The position numbers and the translations under genes were made by a program. DNA of 64,000 bases from positions 62,001 to 126,000 of the forward strand of contig NZ_JASCXJ010000013.1 in NCBI RefSeq assembly GCF_030271535.1. Direction: 5' to 3'. Positions 16,870-26,340 of the stretch are shown in pieces. The DNA is from Nocardiopsis sp. ATB16-24. Lineage in GTDB: Bacteria; Actinomycetota; Actinomycetes; Streptosporangiales; Streptosporangiaceae. Position 1 is the stretch's first letter. Each line of letters starts with the position of its first letter. The notes beneath the pieces were generated by a model. The model saw nothing but the letters and a program-made list of their open reading frames with translations. It was not told the DNA's origin and ran no database searches.

Positions 16870-18477
16870 ATGTCCTTCCCCGATCGTTCCTCCGTCGGTC
16901 GCTACGAGCTGCGGGAGCGGCTCGGAGCGGGTGGGATGGGTACGGTGTGGCACGCGTGGGATCCGTCCCTGCAACGTGACGTGGCGATCAAGGAGGTCCT
17001 GCTCCCCGCGGGCATGAGCCCCAAGGAACGGGCCGAGGCACGTGCCCGCACCCTGCGCGAGGCGCAGGCGACCGCGCGGATCAACGACACGGCGGTGGTG
17101 ACGGTCCACGACGTCCTCGAACACGAGGACAGTCCCTGGATCGTGATGGAACTGCTCAGCGGGACGTCGCTCCAGCATCATCTGGACCGGAACGGTCCGA
17201 TGCCGGTGGAACGGGTGGAGGAGGCCGCCAGGGCGCTTCTGGGGGGACTACGGGCGGCGCACGCGGCGGGGGTCATCCACCGGGACGTCAAGCCCGCCAA
17301 CATCATGCTCACCGACGACGACCGGACCGTGCTGACCGACTTCGGCATCGCCAACGTCGACGGCGGCACCGCCCTGACCCAGACCGGGGTCTACATCGGC
17401 TCGCCCGAGTACATGGCGCCGGAGCGTTTCGAGGGCGAGCGGGCTCTGCCCGCCTCGGACATGTGGAGCCTGGGGGTGACGCTGTACTCGCTGTTGGAGG
17501 GACGTTCCCCCTTCAAGAGGGACAGCATCACGGGGATCATCAGCGCGGTGCTGACCTCACCGATGCTACCCCGACCGTCGGTGGAGGAGACCACGCGGGG
17601 GAGCGAGAGCGCGCCTCTGAGGGCGTTGATCGGGGCTCTGCTGGACAGGGACGTGTCGACGCGTCCGGGCCCGGACGAGGCCCTCGACATCCTGGAGCGG
17701 GCGAAGCGGGAGCGGGAGCGGGCGCCGCAGAGCGGTGTACGTCCGGGCACGGCCGCGCGACCGGCGCCCGGGCAGTGGCCGTCGCACCGGTCGCAGCCCC
17801 CGCCGCACCGGCCACTGCCCCTGCCGCCCCAGGGGTGGACGCAGCCGCGTCCCGCCGGCCCGACCGCCTCGGGTCCCCAACCGCCTCCCGTCGCCTTCAC
17901 CGGCCGTCACGTCCCCGTGGGGATGGGCCCGACCGGCCGGGTCCCCTCGCCTCCACCGCCGAGCGTCGCGGGGCTCACGGGCCCCCATGTCGTGGCGGGG
18001 CGGACGGCGCCCTACTCCCCCATGGGACACGCGGAGGCGTCGACGGGTGGTCGAGGGTCGTGGGCCGCTCTGGGACACGCCACGGCCGTGCCCACCGTGG
18101 CCAGGCCCGCGTCGGTGATCGTCGCCGCCGTGATGTCGGGGCTCAACGCGCTCTACCTGCTGGTGCTCGCGGCGCTGTCCGCGGGGGAGACCGACAGCGG
18201 TGGAACGGTGGCCGGGCTGGGAGCGTGGGGACTGTTCTCGGGGCTGGCCGTGGCGGGCCTGATGACGCGTTCGCGTCTGGTCTACGGAATCGTGGTGCTG
18301 GTGCAGCTGCTGGTATCGGTGATGCTGGTGCTGAGCATGTTCCCGGTGTTCATCTACCGTCCGGAACAGCTGGTGTTCTACGTGGCGATGTTGCTGTACA
18401 ACCTGGGAATCGCCGGCCTGCTGCTCATTCCGCCAAAGGCACGGGCGTACTTCGGCTTCGGGGTGGACGCGCGCTGA
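16870..18477 (+). CDS. Ser/Thr protein kinase with four C-terminal membrane helices
   Basis: A 535-residue Hanks-type kinase. The Gly-rich loop is GAGGMGTVW, the ATP lysine is Lys41 in VAIKEV, the catalytic loop is HRDVKPAN (Asp139) and the metal motif is DFG at 157-159, followed by GSPEYMAPE, so it should be active. After the kinase domain (to about residue 285) comes a Pro-rich linker, then four membrane helices near the C-terminus (from ASVIVAAVMSGLNALYLLVL) and no extracellular sensor, unlike PASTA kinases. The ATG has AAGGGA upstream. It lies inside the secretion gene run on the opposite strand, so it could phosphorylate components of that machine; that is speculation from position. Confidence 0.9.
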   Translation: MSFPDRSSVGRYELRERLGAGGMGTVWHAWDPSLQRDVAIKEVLLPAGMSPKERAEARARTLREAQATARINDTAVVTVHDVLEHEDSPWIVMELLSGTSLQHHLDRNGPMPVERVEEAARALLGGLRAAHAAGVIHRDVKPANIMLTDDDRTVLTDFGIANVDGGTALTQTGVYIGSPEYMAPERFEGERALPASDMWSLGVTLYSLLEGRSPFKRDSITGIISAVLTSPMLPRPSVEETTRGSESAPLRALIGALLDRDVSTRPGPDEALDILERAKRERERAPQSGVRPGTAARPAPGQWPSHRSQPPPHRPLPLPPQGWTQPRPAGPTASGPQPPPVAFTGRHVPVGMGPTGRVPSPPPPSVAGLTGPHVVAGRTAPYSPMGHAEASTGGRGSWAALGHATAVPTVARPASVIVAAVMSGLNALYLLVLAALSAGETDSGGTVAGLGAWGLFSGLAVAGLMTRSRLVYGIVVLVQLLVSVMLVLSMFPVFIYRPEQLVFYVAMLLYNLGIAGLLLIPPKARAYFGFGVDAR

Positions 18478-18648
18478 GCGTGGCGCGGGTCTCGATGAAC
18501 CCGCCCCTTTCCGAAGCGACCCCGTAGGGCCACCCGGGGCGCCTGTCGAGAACGTCGCCGGCCACGAGTGGACGATCACCGCGTGACCGATCACGGGGGT
18601 GGCGCGTGCGGGCTCTCGGCTCTCCCGGTGATCATCGGGGAGCAAGGC

Positions 18649-21120
18649 CTACCCCCACTCGGTGGCGGAGGCCAGGTCCTCGTACTCCTCGTCCTCTCCG
18701 GGGCGTCGGCGGGTGGGGTTGGTGTCCAGCCAGCGCAGCAGGTTGTCCGAGACCAGGTCCACACCGATCCGCCCGGCTCTGCCGTCCAGGTCGCGGAACA
18801 GGCACTCACCGTTGCCGAGGTTGCGCAACACGGCGAGATGGTCCTCGGTGGGCTCGATGCCCAGTAGGGACATGACGCTCTCCACCTCGGAGCGCTCGCT
18901 GGAGCGGAAGGCGAACACCGAGGACAGACAGTTGGTCACCTGCTCGTTGAGCAGGTCTCCGGCGTTCTGGGAGACCAGGATGAGCGCGGTGTTGCGGGAG
19001 CGACCCATACGCGAGACCTCGGGCACGAGTTTGGCGCCCTCGGGGGTGGAGGTCACCGCCCACGCCTCGTCCAGGAAGATCGCCTTGGGCAGGCGACGGT
19101 CCAGTCCGTTCATGAGACGGCGTGCGAACTGGGAGACCAGGTAGAGCAGGGCCACCGACAGGCGTTGTTCGTAGGAGTAGTCGTCGCGGCCGACCCCGGA
19201 GTCGGGCAGGGTGAGCCCGCCCAGGGTGAACACGGTGGTCCACCCCTCGGTGTCGACCTGGGCGTCGCCCTGGGGGTCGAAGCACAGGCTGGCCAGGCGC
19301 ATCTCGGACATGGACTGCAACACGGCGCCCAGGTTGCGCGAGGCCGCCCCCGAGGAGGACACCAGGTGGTCCACGACCTTGGCCAGGGAGGGCTGGGGCT
19401 GGTTGGCCACCGCGGCCACCGCTTGGATCATGGCGGACTCGCGCTCCTCGCTCATGCGGGGTAGGAGCAGGCGCAAGGTCTCGGTGGCCATGGTCTTCTT
19501 GGCCGGCAGGTCGTCACCGAAGGCGAAGGGGTCGAGCAGACCGGGTTGGGCCGACCCCAACGACATGATGCGGGCCTTGCGTCCACGGCGGCGCAGGAGT
19601 TCGACCAGGGATTCGGCGTCGCCCTTGGGGTCGATCGCGGCCACGGTGACTCCGCGCAGGGCCAGCTGGTAGATGAGCAGGAGCGCCAGGGTGGTCTTGC
19701 CGCCGCCCGGTTCGCCGGTGATGGCGATGGCGGTGGGACGGTTGCGGGCCGCGGCGACCATGGGGTCGAAGTGGACGATGGAACGGGCCCGCCCGAGGGT
19801 CTCACCGATGTAGGGGCCGACCCAGCCGCCGCCGGAGTGGTCGACACGGTCGCCGACGTCGACGGTGGCGGTGGGCATGCCACCCGCGATGGTGCGCAGC
19901 GGTTGGCGCTGGGCGTAGGCGCTCAGGCGGATGCGGTCGCCCGGCAGGGACTCGTTGAACAGGGAGAACTGGTCACCGGTGGAGTTGATGACGTCGATAC
20001 CGATGTCGCGATAGTGCTCCACGACCGCCTCGACCTGCTGGTTCAGGAGGCGTTCGGTGGGCGCCGACACCATCAGGCGGTGCCAGCCGTAGACGAACGG
20101 CAGCCGTTCCTTGGTGATGCCGTGCTCCAGCATGCGGGCGGCGTCGATCTGCTCGGCGAGCGCGATGGGCGCCTCCACCCCTGCCTCACGGATGTGGGCG
20201 TCCATGTCGCGGGCGTGGGCGAGCTTGCGTCCGACGTCCTTGGAGGCCTTGGCCGGCGGGATGAGTTTCATGCGCAGGGACATCTCGACCGGGAAGGGCA
20301 GGGCGTCGGCGTGGTGCATCCACGGTTCGCCGTCGGGGAAGGGCATCAGGTCGGGGAAACGCGCGAAGGACAGGAACGCGACGTAGGTGGACCCGGCCGG
20401 CTGTTCGAGCCTCAGCATGGAGCGGCCGTTGTGCACGACGCCGTCCACGAGCGCCTCGATCTCGCCTCGCCCCCAGGTGCGGCGCCCGGCGGCCGAGGGC
20501 CGGATCTCCTCTGCGGTGCCGCTGACCGCGTGGCGGACGAGCCAGGCGATCTCGTCGGAGGTGGCGTGGCGGGCGTGCAGGGAACTCGCGGCCAGGGCGC
20601 GGCCCAGGCGTTCGGACTGGTCGGTCCAGCGGGCGATCTCCCTGTCGTCCACGGCGGCGTCTTCGATGCCGAGGATCTGTTCGGTGCGCTGGTAGGCGCC
20701 GAAGAACTGGGAGAACAGGCCGAGCCCGGCACCGGGGTTACGTTGGCCGAGCCGGACTCCGAGGTAGACCTCCTTGGTCCAGAAGTCCTTGGCCCACACG
20801 TGCCGGTACATCTCGTCGAGGTAGTCGTACCAGCCGGGTCCGGAGTCGGAGGTGGCGTCCAGGCGGGTGGCCCAGTCGGCGGCCGGGTAGGTGCGGTGGG
20901 CGACGCGCAGATGGACCTCGGCGTCGTTCATGCGGATGGCGGCCAGGGCGATGGTGATGTTGGTGGCGAGTGCCTGGCGCTCCTCGGGAGTGGTGAACTC
21001 GTAGGAGACGGTGGGCAGCCGGAAGTAGGCCCAGGCCTCGCTGTCGCTGAACAGCACGCGGTCGTCGAAGTAGCGGACCGCGAGGCGGGTCGCCCCGCGG
21101 GTCCCCCTGGTGCCGGTCAT
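18649..21120 (-). CDS. VirB4/ConE-like secretion ATPase
   Basis: An 823-residue ATPase of the VirB4/TraC/ConE family that powers type IV secretion at the inner face of the membrane. The N-terminal half (to about residue 430) is the VirB4-type domain. The C-terminal RecA-like domain has Walker A GEPGGGKTT (Lys475), Walker B AIFLDEAW (Asp684, Glu685) and a later VSQNAGD sensor segment that matches the Gln motif of this family. No membrane helix is seen. The ATG has a weak AAGG upstream. Upstream on the same strand, beyond ectD, lies the TcpE-like gene; downstream lies the VirB6-like gene beyond the kinase. Confidence 0.9.
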   Translation of the reverse strand: MTGTRGTRGATRLAVRYFDDRVLFSDSEAWAYFRLPTVSYEFTTPEERQALATNITIALAAIRMNDAEVHLRVAHRTYPAADWATRLDATSDSGPGWYDYLDEMYRHVWAKDFWTKEVYLGVRLGQRNPGAGLGLFSQFFGAYQRTEQILGIEDAAVDDREIARWTDQSERLGRALAASSLHARHATSDEIAWLVRHAVSGTAEEIRPSAAGRRTWGRGEIEALVDGVVHNGRSMLRLEQPAGSTYVAFLSFARFPDLMPFPDGEPWMHHADALPFPVEMSLRMKLIPPAKASKDVGRKLAHARDMDAHIREAGVEAPIALAEQIDAARMLEHGITKERLPFVYGWHRLMVSAPTERLLNQQVEAVVEHYRDIGIDVINSTGDQFSLFNESLPGDRIRLSAYAQRQPLRTIAGGMPTATVDVGDRVDHSGGGWVGPYIGETLGRARSIVHFDPMVAAARNRPTAIAITGEPGGGKTTLALLLIYQLALRGVTVAAIDPKGDAESLVELLRRRGRKARIMSLGSAQPGLLDPFAFGDDLPAKKTMATETLRLLLPRMSEERESAMIQAVAAVANQPQPSLAKVVDHLVSSSGAASRNLGAVLQSMSEMRLASLCFDPQGDAQVDTEGWTTVFTLGGLTLPDSGVGRDDYSYEQRLSVALLYLVSQFARRLMNGLDRRLPKAIFLDEAWAVTSTPEGAKLVPEVSRMGRSRNTALILVSQNAGDLLNEQVTNCLSSVFAFRSSERSEVESVMSLLGIEPTEDHLAVLRNLGNGECLFRDLDGRAGRIGVDLVSDNLLRWLDTNPTRRRPGEDEEYEDLASATEWG

Positions 21121-21853
21121 CTGTGAGCCCTTCTGGTCGCTTCGCCTGGCGGGCACCCGGTGCTTCCCGAGGCGGGCGCACACGGGCCTGGTGACTGCCA
21201 CACCCATAGTGGATCATCGCGGCGGCGGGGAGAAGCGGACGGGGTTACGGCACGCCAGAATCCTCCGGGGTGGGCGGAAGGCGGCGATGGAGGACCCGGG
21301 TCGCCCATCCCGGGACGGCCGTGGTGACGGTCGCGAACGCACGGGGACAAGGGACCACGTTCCTCCTTGAGCGGGTGGAGGAAACAAGGGTCTCACCACC
21401 GTTCGGTGATCCGCCTTTTCACGCCAGCCTCAAAGAAGGGATTACCGACAAATAAGGAATGACCGCTTTGCACCCGCCCCCCACATTGAACCAAGCACTG
21501 AACCATTTTCATGTGAGTTAGCACACAATGAAAATGCATTCCGTGACCGAGCCCCGCCAAGACGAGAGGCGCAACCCGACGACCTGCGAAGACATGAAAA
21601 TTAAAACAGAAGTCGTCACCCAGGGTTAAAAATGCAGGTGAACACCGAAAGACGCACCCCAAGGAACAAAAAGGACATGGGTCCCTCATTGAGTTCGGGC
21701 CCATATAGTATGGCAGTAGTACCCAGACGAAGAGACCTTAAACAAGGGACTTGGAAGGCATTGAATGAGGGGTCCCTGATCTTTGTTAGGTTGCCGTGTC
21801 GGCAGGAGAAACCGTCGACCTCAGAGAGGATGAGCCCCCGCAGGGGACCGATC
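21121..21853. other. 733-bp intergenic region, AT-rich on the ectD side
   Basis: From about 21430 to 21830 the composition is much AT-richer than the flanks and no codon pattern is seen. It holds an interrupted inverted repeat CATTTTCAT/ATGAAAATG (21504-21536), a TATAGT hexamer at 21704-21709, and GTCCCTCATT/AATGAGGGG elements facing each other across about 65 bp. These may control ectD, or mark foreign DNA. Confidence 0.5.
21504..21536. promoter_or_regulatory. AT-rich inverted repeat upstream of ectD
   Basis: Nine-base perfect arms CATTTTCAT/ATGAAAATG with a 15-nt centre containing GTG...CAC. It is a candidate operator, 318 bp before the ectD start. Confidence 0.3.
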
Positions 21854-22762
21854 ATGACTCTGCAGATGGACCTTCCAGCATCGACCTCGGACGACTACCC
21901 GACCCGGAAGAACACCGAGCCCGCCCTGCTCTACCGCAAGGACCCCACCGTGTGGGGTTCCGGCGAGGGCCCCTTCTCCTCCGAGGAGATCGAAGGATAC
22001 GCCCGCCGCGGCTACACGCAGGTCGCCTCCCTCGTCAGCGACGAGGAGGTCAAGACCTACTACGCCGAACTCGAACGGCTCGGCTCCGACCCCGCCCTGC
22101 GCGGAGACGAGCGCGTGATCATCGAGCCCTCCTCCGAAGAGGTGCGCTCGGTGTTCGAGGTGCACAAGCTCAGTGACGTCTTCGCCGAGTTGGTGAACGA
22201 TCCACGCCTCGTGGAACGCGCCCGGCAGATTCTCGGCTCGGACGTGTACGTGCACCAGAGCCGTGTCAACTACAAGCCCGGTTTCGGCGGTGGATCGTTC
22301 TACTGGCACTCCGACTTCGAGACCTGGCACGCCGAGGACGGCATGCCCAGGATGCGGGCGTGCAGCTTCTCGATCGCCCTGACCGACAACTACACCCACA
22401 ACGGCGCCCTGATGATCATGCCGGGCTCGCACGAGACGTTCGTGTCGTGCACGGGGGAGACCCCCGAGAACTACTACCGGTCCTCGCTCAAGAGTCAGAA
22501 CGTGGGCACGCCCGACGAGGCCTCCCTGACGTATCTGGCCGATCAGCACGGCATCGACGTGCTCACCGGTTCCGCCGGTGACGTGACCGTCTTCGACTCC
22601 AACTGCATGCACGGTTCGGGCGGCAACATCACCCCGTACCCGCGGTCGAACGTCTTCATCGTGTTCAACAGCGTCGAGAACGCCTGCGCGAAGCCCTTCA
22701 GTGCCCCCGCTCCACGGCCGGAGTTCCTCTCCGCGCGTGACTTCACCCCTGTGGGCCGCTGA
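21854..22762 (+). CDS. ectD: Ectoine hydroxylase
   Basis: EctD is a non-heme Fe(II), 2-oxoglutarate-dependent dioxygenase that converts ectoine to 5-hydroxyectoine, a compatible solute. The 302 residues match the family length. The iron ligands are His152 and Asp154 in FYWHSDFETWHAEDGMPRMR, the EctD signature, and His253 in DSNCMHGSGGN. I chose the ATG beginning MTLQMDLPAS, with AGGGGA upstream; the open frame continues upstream through AT-rich sequence without coding character. ectABC is not next to it, so ectoine must be made from a locus elsewhere or taken up. A strong terminator follows. It sits between two secretion-type genes on the other strand. Confidence 0.95.
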   Translation: MTLQMDLPASTSDDYPTRKNTEPALLYRKDPTVWGSGEGPFSSEEIEGYARRGYTQVASLVSDEEVKTYYAELERLGSDPALRGDERVIIEPSSEEVRSVFEVHKLSDVFAELVNDPRLVERARQILGSDVYVHQSRVNYKPGFGGGSFYWHSDFETWHAEDGMPRMRACSFSIALTDNYTHNGALMIMPGSHETFVSCTGETPENYYRSSLKSQNVGTPDEASLTYLADQHGIDVLTGSAGDVTVFDSNCMHGSGGNITPYPRSNVFIVFNSVENACAKPFSAPAPRPEFLSARDFTPVGR

Positions 22763-22777
22763 CCCACCCCACCCCAC

Positions 22778-22826
22778 GGGTCCCGTGCGGGGGCGGGCGT
22801 CGTCGGCCCGCCCCCGCACGGGGCCC
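22778..22826. terminator. Very strong bidirectional terminator hairpin
   Basis: Arms of 21 bp (17 perfect, CCCGTGCGGGGGCGGGC and its complement, plus three outer pairs beyond one wobble) with a 7-nt loop sit between convergent ectD and the TcpE-fusion gene. Confidence 0.85.
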
Positions 22827-22850
22827 GTCCCGTCGGGACCTTCGAGAGCC

Positions 22851-25800
22851 TCACTGGGTCAGTGAGTGCACCAGGACTCCGCCCAGGGCACCGTGCGCCC
22901 GTTTGGTGGCCGGACGCAGGGCGCCGACGTCGATCCGGGTGTAGGACGAACCCAGGTGGTCGTCCCAGGGGATGCGGACGATGGCCCGACAGCGTCCACG
23001 CGCCACCCGCTCGGCCGCGTCGACGGCCTGGAGGCTGCGCTTGCTGACCCCGTTGACCACGAGCACGGACCTGGCCCGCAGGACGCCGTAACCGTTGCCG
23101 TCCAGCCAGTCGAAGGTCATGGACACCGCGCGTTCGGCGTCGGCGTTGGCCGGGGCCACCAACACCAGTCCGTCGGCGGCGGGAAGGGCACGCGCCACGC
23201 CCGTGGCCGCCGGGTCCACCAGGGTGATCCCGTAGAAACCGCCGAGCAGCGAGGTCAACTGACCGTAGTCGCGCTCGTCGAGGGTCTGCACGTAGGGGTC
23301 GTCCAGGGTCTGCACGACCTCCAGGCCCGTCGTGGTGCGGCTCGTGTACCCGCTCATGTCGGAGTAGTCCCGGATCGCCTCGGCGTTGGCGAGCAGACCC
23401 GTCAGGGTCTCGGGACTTTGGGCGCCGGCCCGACGGGAGAGACCGTTGGGCCCCGGGTTGGTGTCGACGGCCACGACGAGGTCGTCGCGGTGGGCGGCCA
23501 GGGTGTGGCCGATCATCACCGTGGTGACGGTCTGTCCAGCGCCTCCGGTGCAGCCCAGGACGACGAGGTTGCGCGGTCCGTCCAGGGCCGTGCGCAGGCG
23601 TTCGATGTCGCTGGCGGGAAGGTCGGAACGCACGGGTGCCGTCGTGCCCCCCGTGACGACCTTGGCCAGGCGGCGCCAGCCCCGGGTGCCGCCGGAGTCA
23701 CCGGTGGCCTCTTCCTGTCTCGGGGGCACGGGAGCCTCGGCGCGTTGGGAGGGCACACCGTGGGGGGTGTCGCCGAGGCGTTCCTGCTCGCCGGTGCCGT
23801 GGTCCAGTTCCAGTTCCGGTTTGGTCTCCCGCGCGGACGGCGTGGGTTCCTCCTCCGAGGTGGGCTGCCCGAAGAGCCGGCCCAGCCTGCGCGCGTTCTG
23901 CGCGACCCGATGGAAGACACCGTCGTGGAGATCACCGTCGTGGAGGTCGCCGTCCTGTCGAGCCTCCTGCTCCGGGCTCTCCTCCCGCTCTTGGGCCTCG
24001 CCCCGGGCCTCACCTCCACCTCGCTCGCCGCCATCGCCCGAGGCCGGCCGTGCGCCGCCGGAAGTGTCGCCGAGCGCGGCCTGACGCCTGCGCGCCAGGG
24101 CCGCGGCCTCGGCCTCCTCCAGGTCGGAGAAGGTACGTCGGCGTACCGGGACGTCCCCGGAGTCCGCGCGGACGTTGACGTCGCCGTGCCCGGCGTCGTC
24201 GCGCACCTCCCTGAAGCCGGCGAGTTCGCCGGTGCCGTGGTCGAGCTGGATCGGTGGTTTGGCGCCCTCGTTCCGTACGACGGGCGGAACCGACCCGGGT
24301 TCCCGCTCCGCCCGCCCGGGTGCGGGAGCCCGCTCCTCGGGGCCGCGTCCCTCAGAGACCGGCTCGGGCGCGGTGACGCTCTCCTCACGCAGCTCTCCGG
24401 CCGGGATGACCGGGTTGCCCCGGTCACCGACCTTGGGCTGGTCCGGGTGCCGTTTCTTACCGTCCTCGAACCACGGGGCGGCGTCCTTGTCGCGGGCGTC
24501 GCCCTCGACCCCGGGTGCGGCGTCGGCGAACGTGGGACGCGGTGGCGCCGGGGTGTCGGCGGTGCTGAGGTGCTGGTCGAGCACGGACATGCGCTCGTTC
24601 CACTCCGGGCCCCGGTCGTCGGTCTCCTCGCGCGGCCGTGCCGGCAGGGCGTCCTGTTCGCCGGTGCCGTGGTCCAGTTCCAACGGGGGTTTCCCCGTCC
24701 GGACCTCGGTCTCGTGGCCGACCTCGGTGCCCTCCTCCACGCGTTCGCGGGGTTCCTCCTCCGGGGTCGCGGAGGCGGGGGGCAGCCAGGGTACGGCGGT
24801 CTCCGCCGCGGGGCGACCGGTGGCGGCGGCGTACCGGGCCGCGTAGTCGGAGACGTCGGCGGGCCCCGAGGGGTCCGCCCTCCTTCCGTCCTTCTCCAAC
24901 TCCCAGGGAGCGGCGTGCGGGCGGTCCTTGCGTCGGGGCCTGTCCTGGACGTCACCGGTGTCCGGAAGCCCTTGGGCCCGGGCACGGACGGTCCGCCTCT
25001 CATCGGGGCCGCGTTCACGCTCGCGGGCCCGCTCCGAGCGGCGTTCCTCCAGGTCCCTGGTGACCCGGAGGCCCTGCGTCCGTCCGCGCAGGCGCCGAGC
25101 CGCGTGCGTCTCCTCCTCGGGATCTCGGGCCTGCGCGGTGTCGGGTGCGCGCCCGGCCACCGCGTCGGCCACCTCCTCCCGACTCAGGGCGGTCGTGTCG
25201 CCGACGCTGTAGGCGCTCTTGGAGGTGAGGCCGACGGGGGTCTGTCCTGAGGAGGCGCGCAGGCTGGCGAACCATTCGTCGCTGTCGCGCTGTTCCTCGC
25301 TCTCGCTCTGGTGGACCCGCTCGGCCTCGAAGTCGTCGAAGTCGCCCGGGGGGTCGTCCCCCGGGTCTCCCCGCCCCCGTTCCCGTCCTCCGTGTTCCCG
25401 GGGCTCCCCGGGCTCCTCCGGGGAGGGGTGCGGGTCCGTCTCGAACCCGATGCCGAAGTAGTCGAGCACACGGCGTCCGACACCGCGTCGGGGGCCTTCG
25501 GAGGACCTCGGTTCCGTTCCCGAGGCGCTGGGGCCGTCGGGCTCCCCCTCCTGGCCAGGTCGTACAGAGGCTCGTCGCTGCTCACCGCCCGAAGGCGAGA
25601 CCACCGCCACGGAACCCCTCGCAGGGGCGGCGGAGACGTCGACGGTCCCGTCGGGGGTCTTCCGTACGGAAGTCCGCGGGGCGGACTCCCCCGCCCGTTC
25701 CGGCACCCTTTCCAGGCCCCCGGGGACCCTGGCCGTCACGGGTTCCTCGGCCGTCTCGTCCCGCTCCGTGTCCGCCCGGGTGACCGTCTCCGTGGGCTCG

Positions 25801-26321
25801 GCCCGGGCCGCCACACCCGACAAGGGGGGCGCGTCGGCCCGAGAGGGCCGTACGTCCACGTCCTGGACGGGGACCTCGGTGGTCTCGGCCGCCGGCTCCT
25901 CAGCGGTCCGGCGCCGTTTCACCAGGGGCAAAGGTCCGGCCTGCGGAGAACGGTGCCACACCCGCACCGCCACGCGGACCTCGGCGGGTTCGTACTCGGG
26001 GGCCAACCGGGTGTACACCCGTGCCTCGGTGAGGAAGCGCGCCTGCGAGATGAGCAGTTCGGTCAGGCGCTTGCCCTCGACCACCGGCCGGGTGGCCAGC
26101 ACCGTGATCACCCCGGGAGGGACCACCCACAACACCAGGTGCCAGCCGTTACCGAACACGAACGGGGCGTTGAGGATGCCGAGCAGGATCACCCAGAGCG
26201 TGAAGACGCCCAGGGCGACCCCGAAGGTGCCCACCGGGAGCGGCATGGGCAACCGGAAATCGTAGAGCTTGTAGAGCCGCTTCTCGATACGCCAGATGTT
26301 GGTGTACGTGGGCAGGTCCAC
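22851..26321 (-). CDS. TcpE-like protein fused through a long disordered linker to a degenerate MinD/ParA-like domain
   Basis: A 1156-residue protein. Residues 1-125 look like TcpE/ConD: MDLPTYTNIWRIEKRLYKLYD, two membrane helices near 29-75, then a conserved cytosolic segment. Residues about 130-900 are a charged, low-complexity linker that carries three copies of LDHGTGE at 549-555, 693-699 and 839-845. Residues about 905-1156 have a MinD/ParA fold pattern, but the P-loop reads GCTGGAGQT, with Thr and Gln (930) in place of the signature and catalytic lysines of KGGxGKT; the following VVAVDTNPGPNG strand is kept. ATPase activity is therefore doubtful. The next gene on this strand ends 19 bp upstream of its start, an operon-like spacing. 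Confidence 0.8.
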   Translation of the reverse strand: MDLPTYTNIWRIEKRLYKLYDFRLPMPLPVGTFGVALGVFTLWVILLGILNAPFVFGNGWHLVLWVVPPGVITVLATRPVVEGKRLTELLISQARFLTEARVYTRLAPEYEPAEVRVAVRVWHRSPQAGPLPLVKRRRTAEEPAAETTEVPVQDVDVRPSRADAPPLSGVAARAEPTETVTRADTERDETAEEPVTARVPGGLERVPERAGESAPRTSVRKTPDGTVDVSAAPARGSVAVVSPSGGEQRRASVRPGQEGEPDGPSASGTEPRSSEGPRRGVGRRVLDYFGIGFETDPHPSPEEPGEPREHGGRERGRGDPGDDPPGDFDDFEAERVHQSESEEQRDSDEWFASLRASSGQTPVGLTSKSAYSVGDTTALSREEVADAVAGRAPDTAQARDPEEETHAARRLRGRTQGLRVTRDLEERRSERARERERGPDERRTVRARAQGLPDTGDVQDRPRRKDRPHAAPWELEKDGRRADPSGPADVSDYAARYAAATGRPAAETAVPWLPPASATPEEEPRERVEEGTEVGHETEVRTGKPPLELDHGTGEQDALPARPREETDDRGPEWNERMSVLDQHLSTADTPAPPRPTFADAAPGVEGDARDKDAAPWFEDGKKRHPDQPKVGDRGNPVIPAGELREESVTAPEPVSEGRGPEERAPAPGRAEREPGSVPPVVRNEGAKPPIQLDHGTGELAGFREVRDDAGHGDVNVRADSGDVPVRRRTFSDLEEAEAAALARRRQAALGDTSGGARPASGDGGERGGGEARGEAQEREESPEQEARQDGDLHDGDLHDGVFHRVAQNARRLGRLFGQPTSEEEPTPSARETKPELELDHGTGEQERLGDTPHGVPSQRAEAPVPPRQEEATGDSGGTRGWRRLAKVVTGGTTAPVRSDLPASDIERLRTALDGPRNLVVLGCTGGAGQTVTTVMIGHTLAAHRDDLVVAVDTNPGPNGLSRRAGAQSPETLTGLLANAEAIRDYSDMSGYTSRTTTGLEVVQTLDDPYVQTLDERDYGQLTSLLGGFYGITLVDPAATGVARALPAADGLVLVAPANADAERAVSMTFDWLDGNGYGVLRARSVLVVNGVSKRSLQAVDAAERVARGRCRAIVRIPWDDHLGSSYTRIDVGALRPATKRAHGALGGVLVHSLTQ

Positions 26322-26340
26322 GTTCTCCGGCCTCCCTCGC

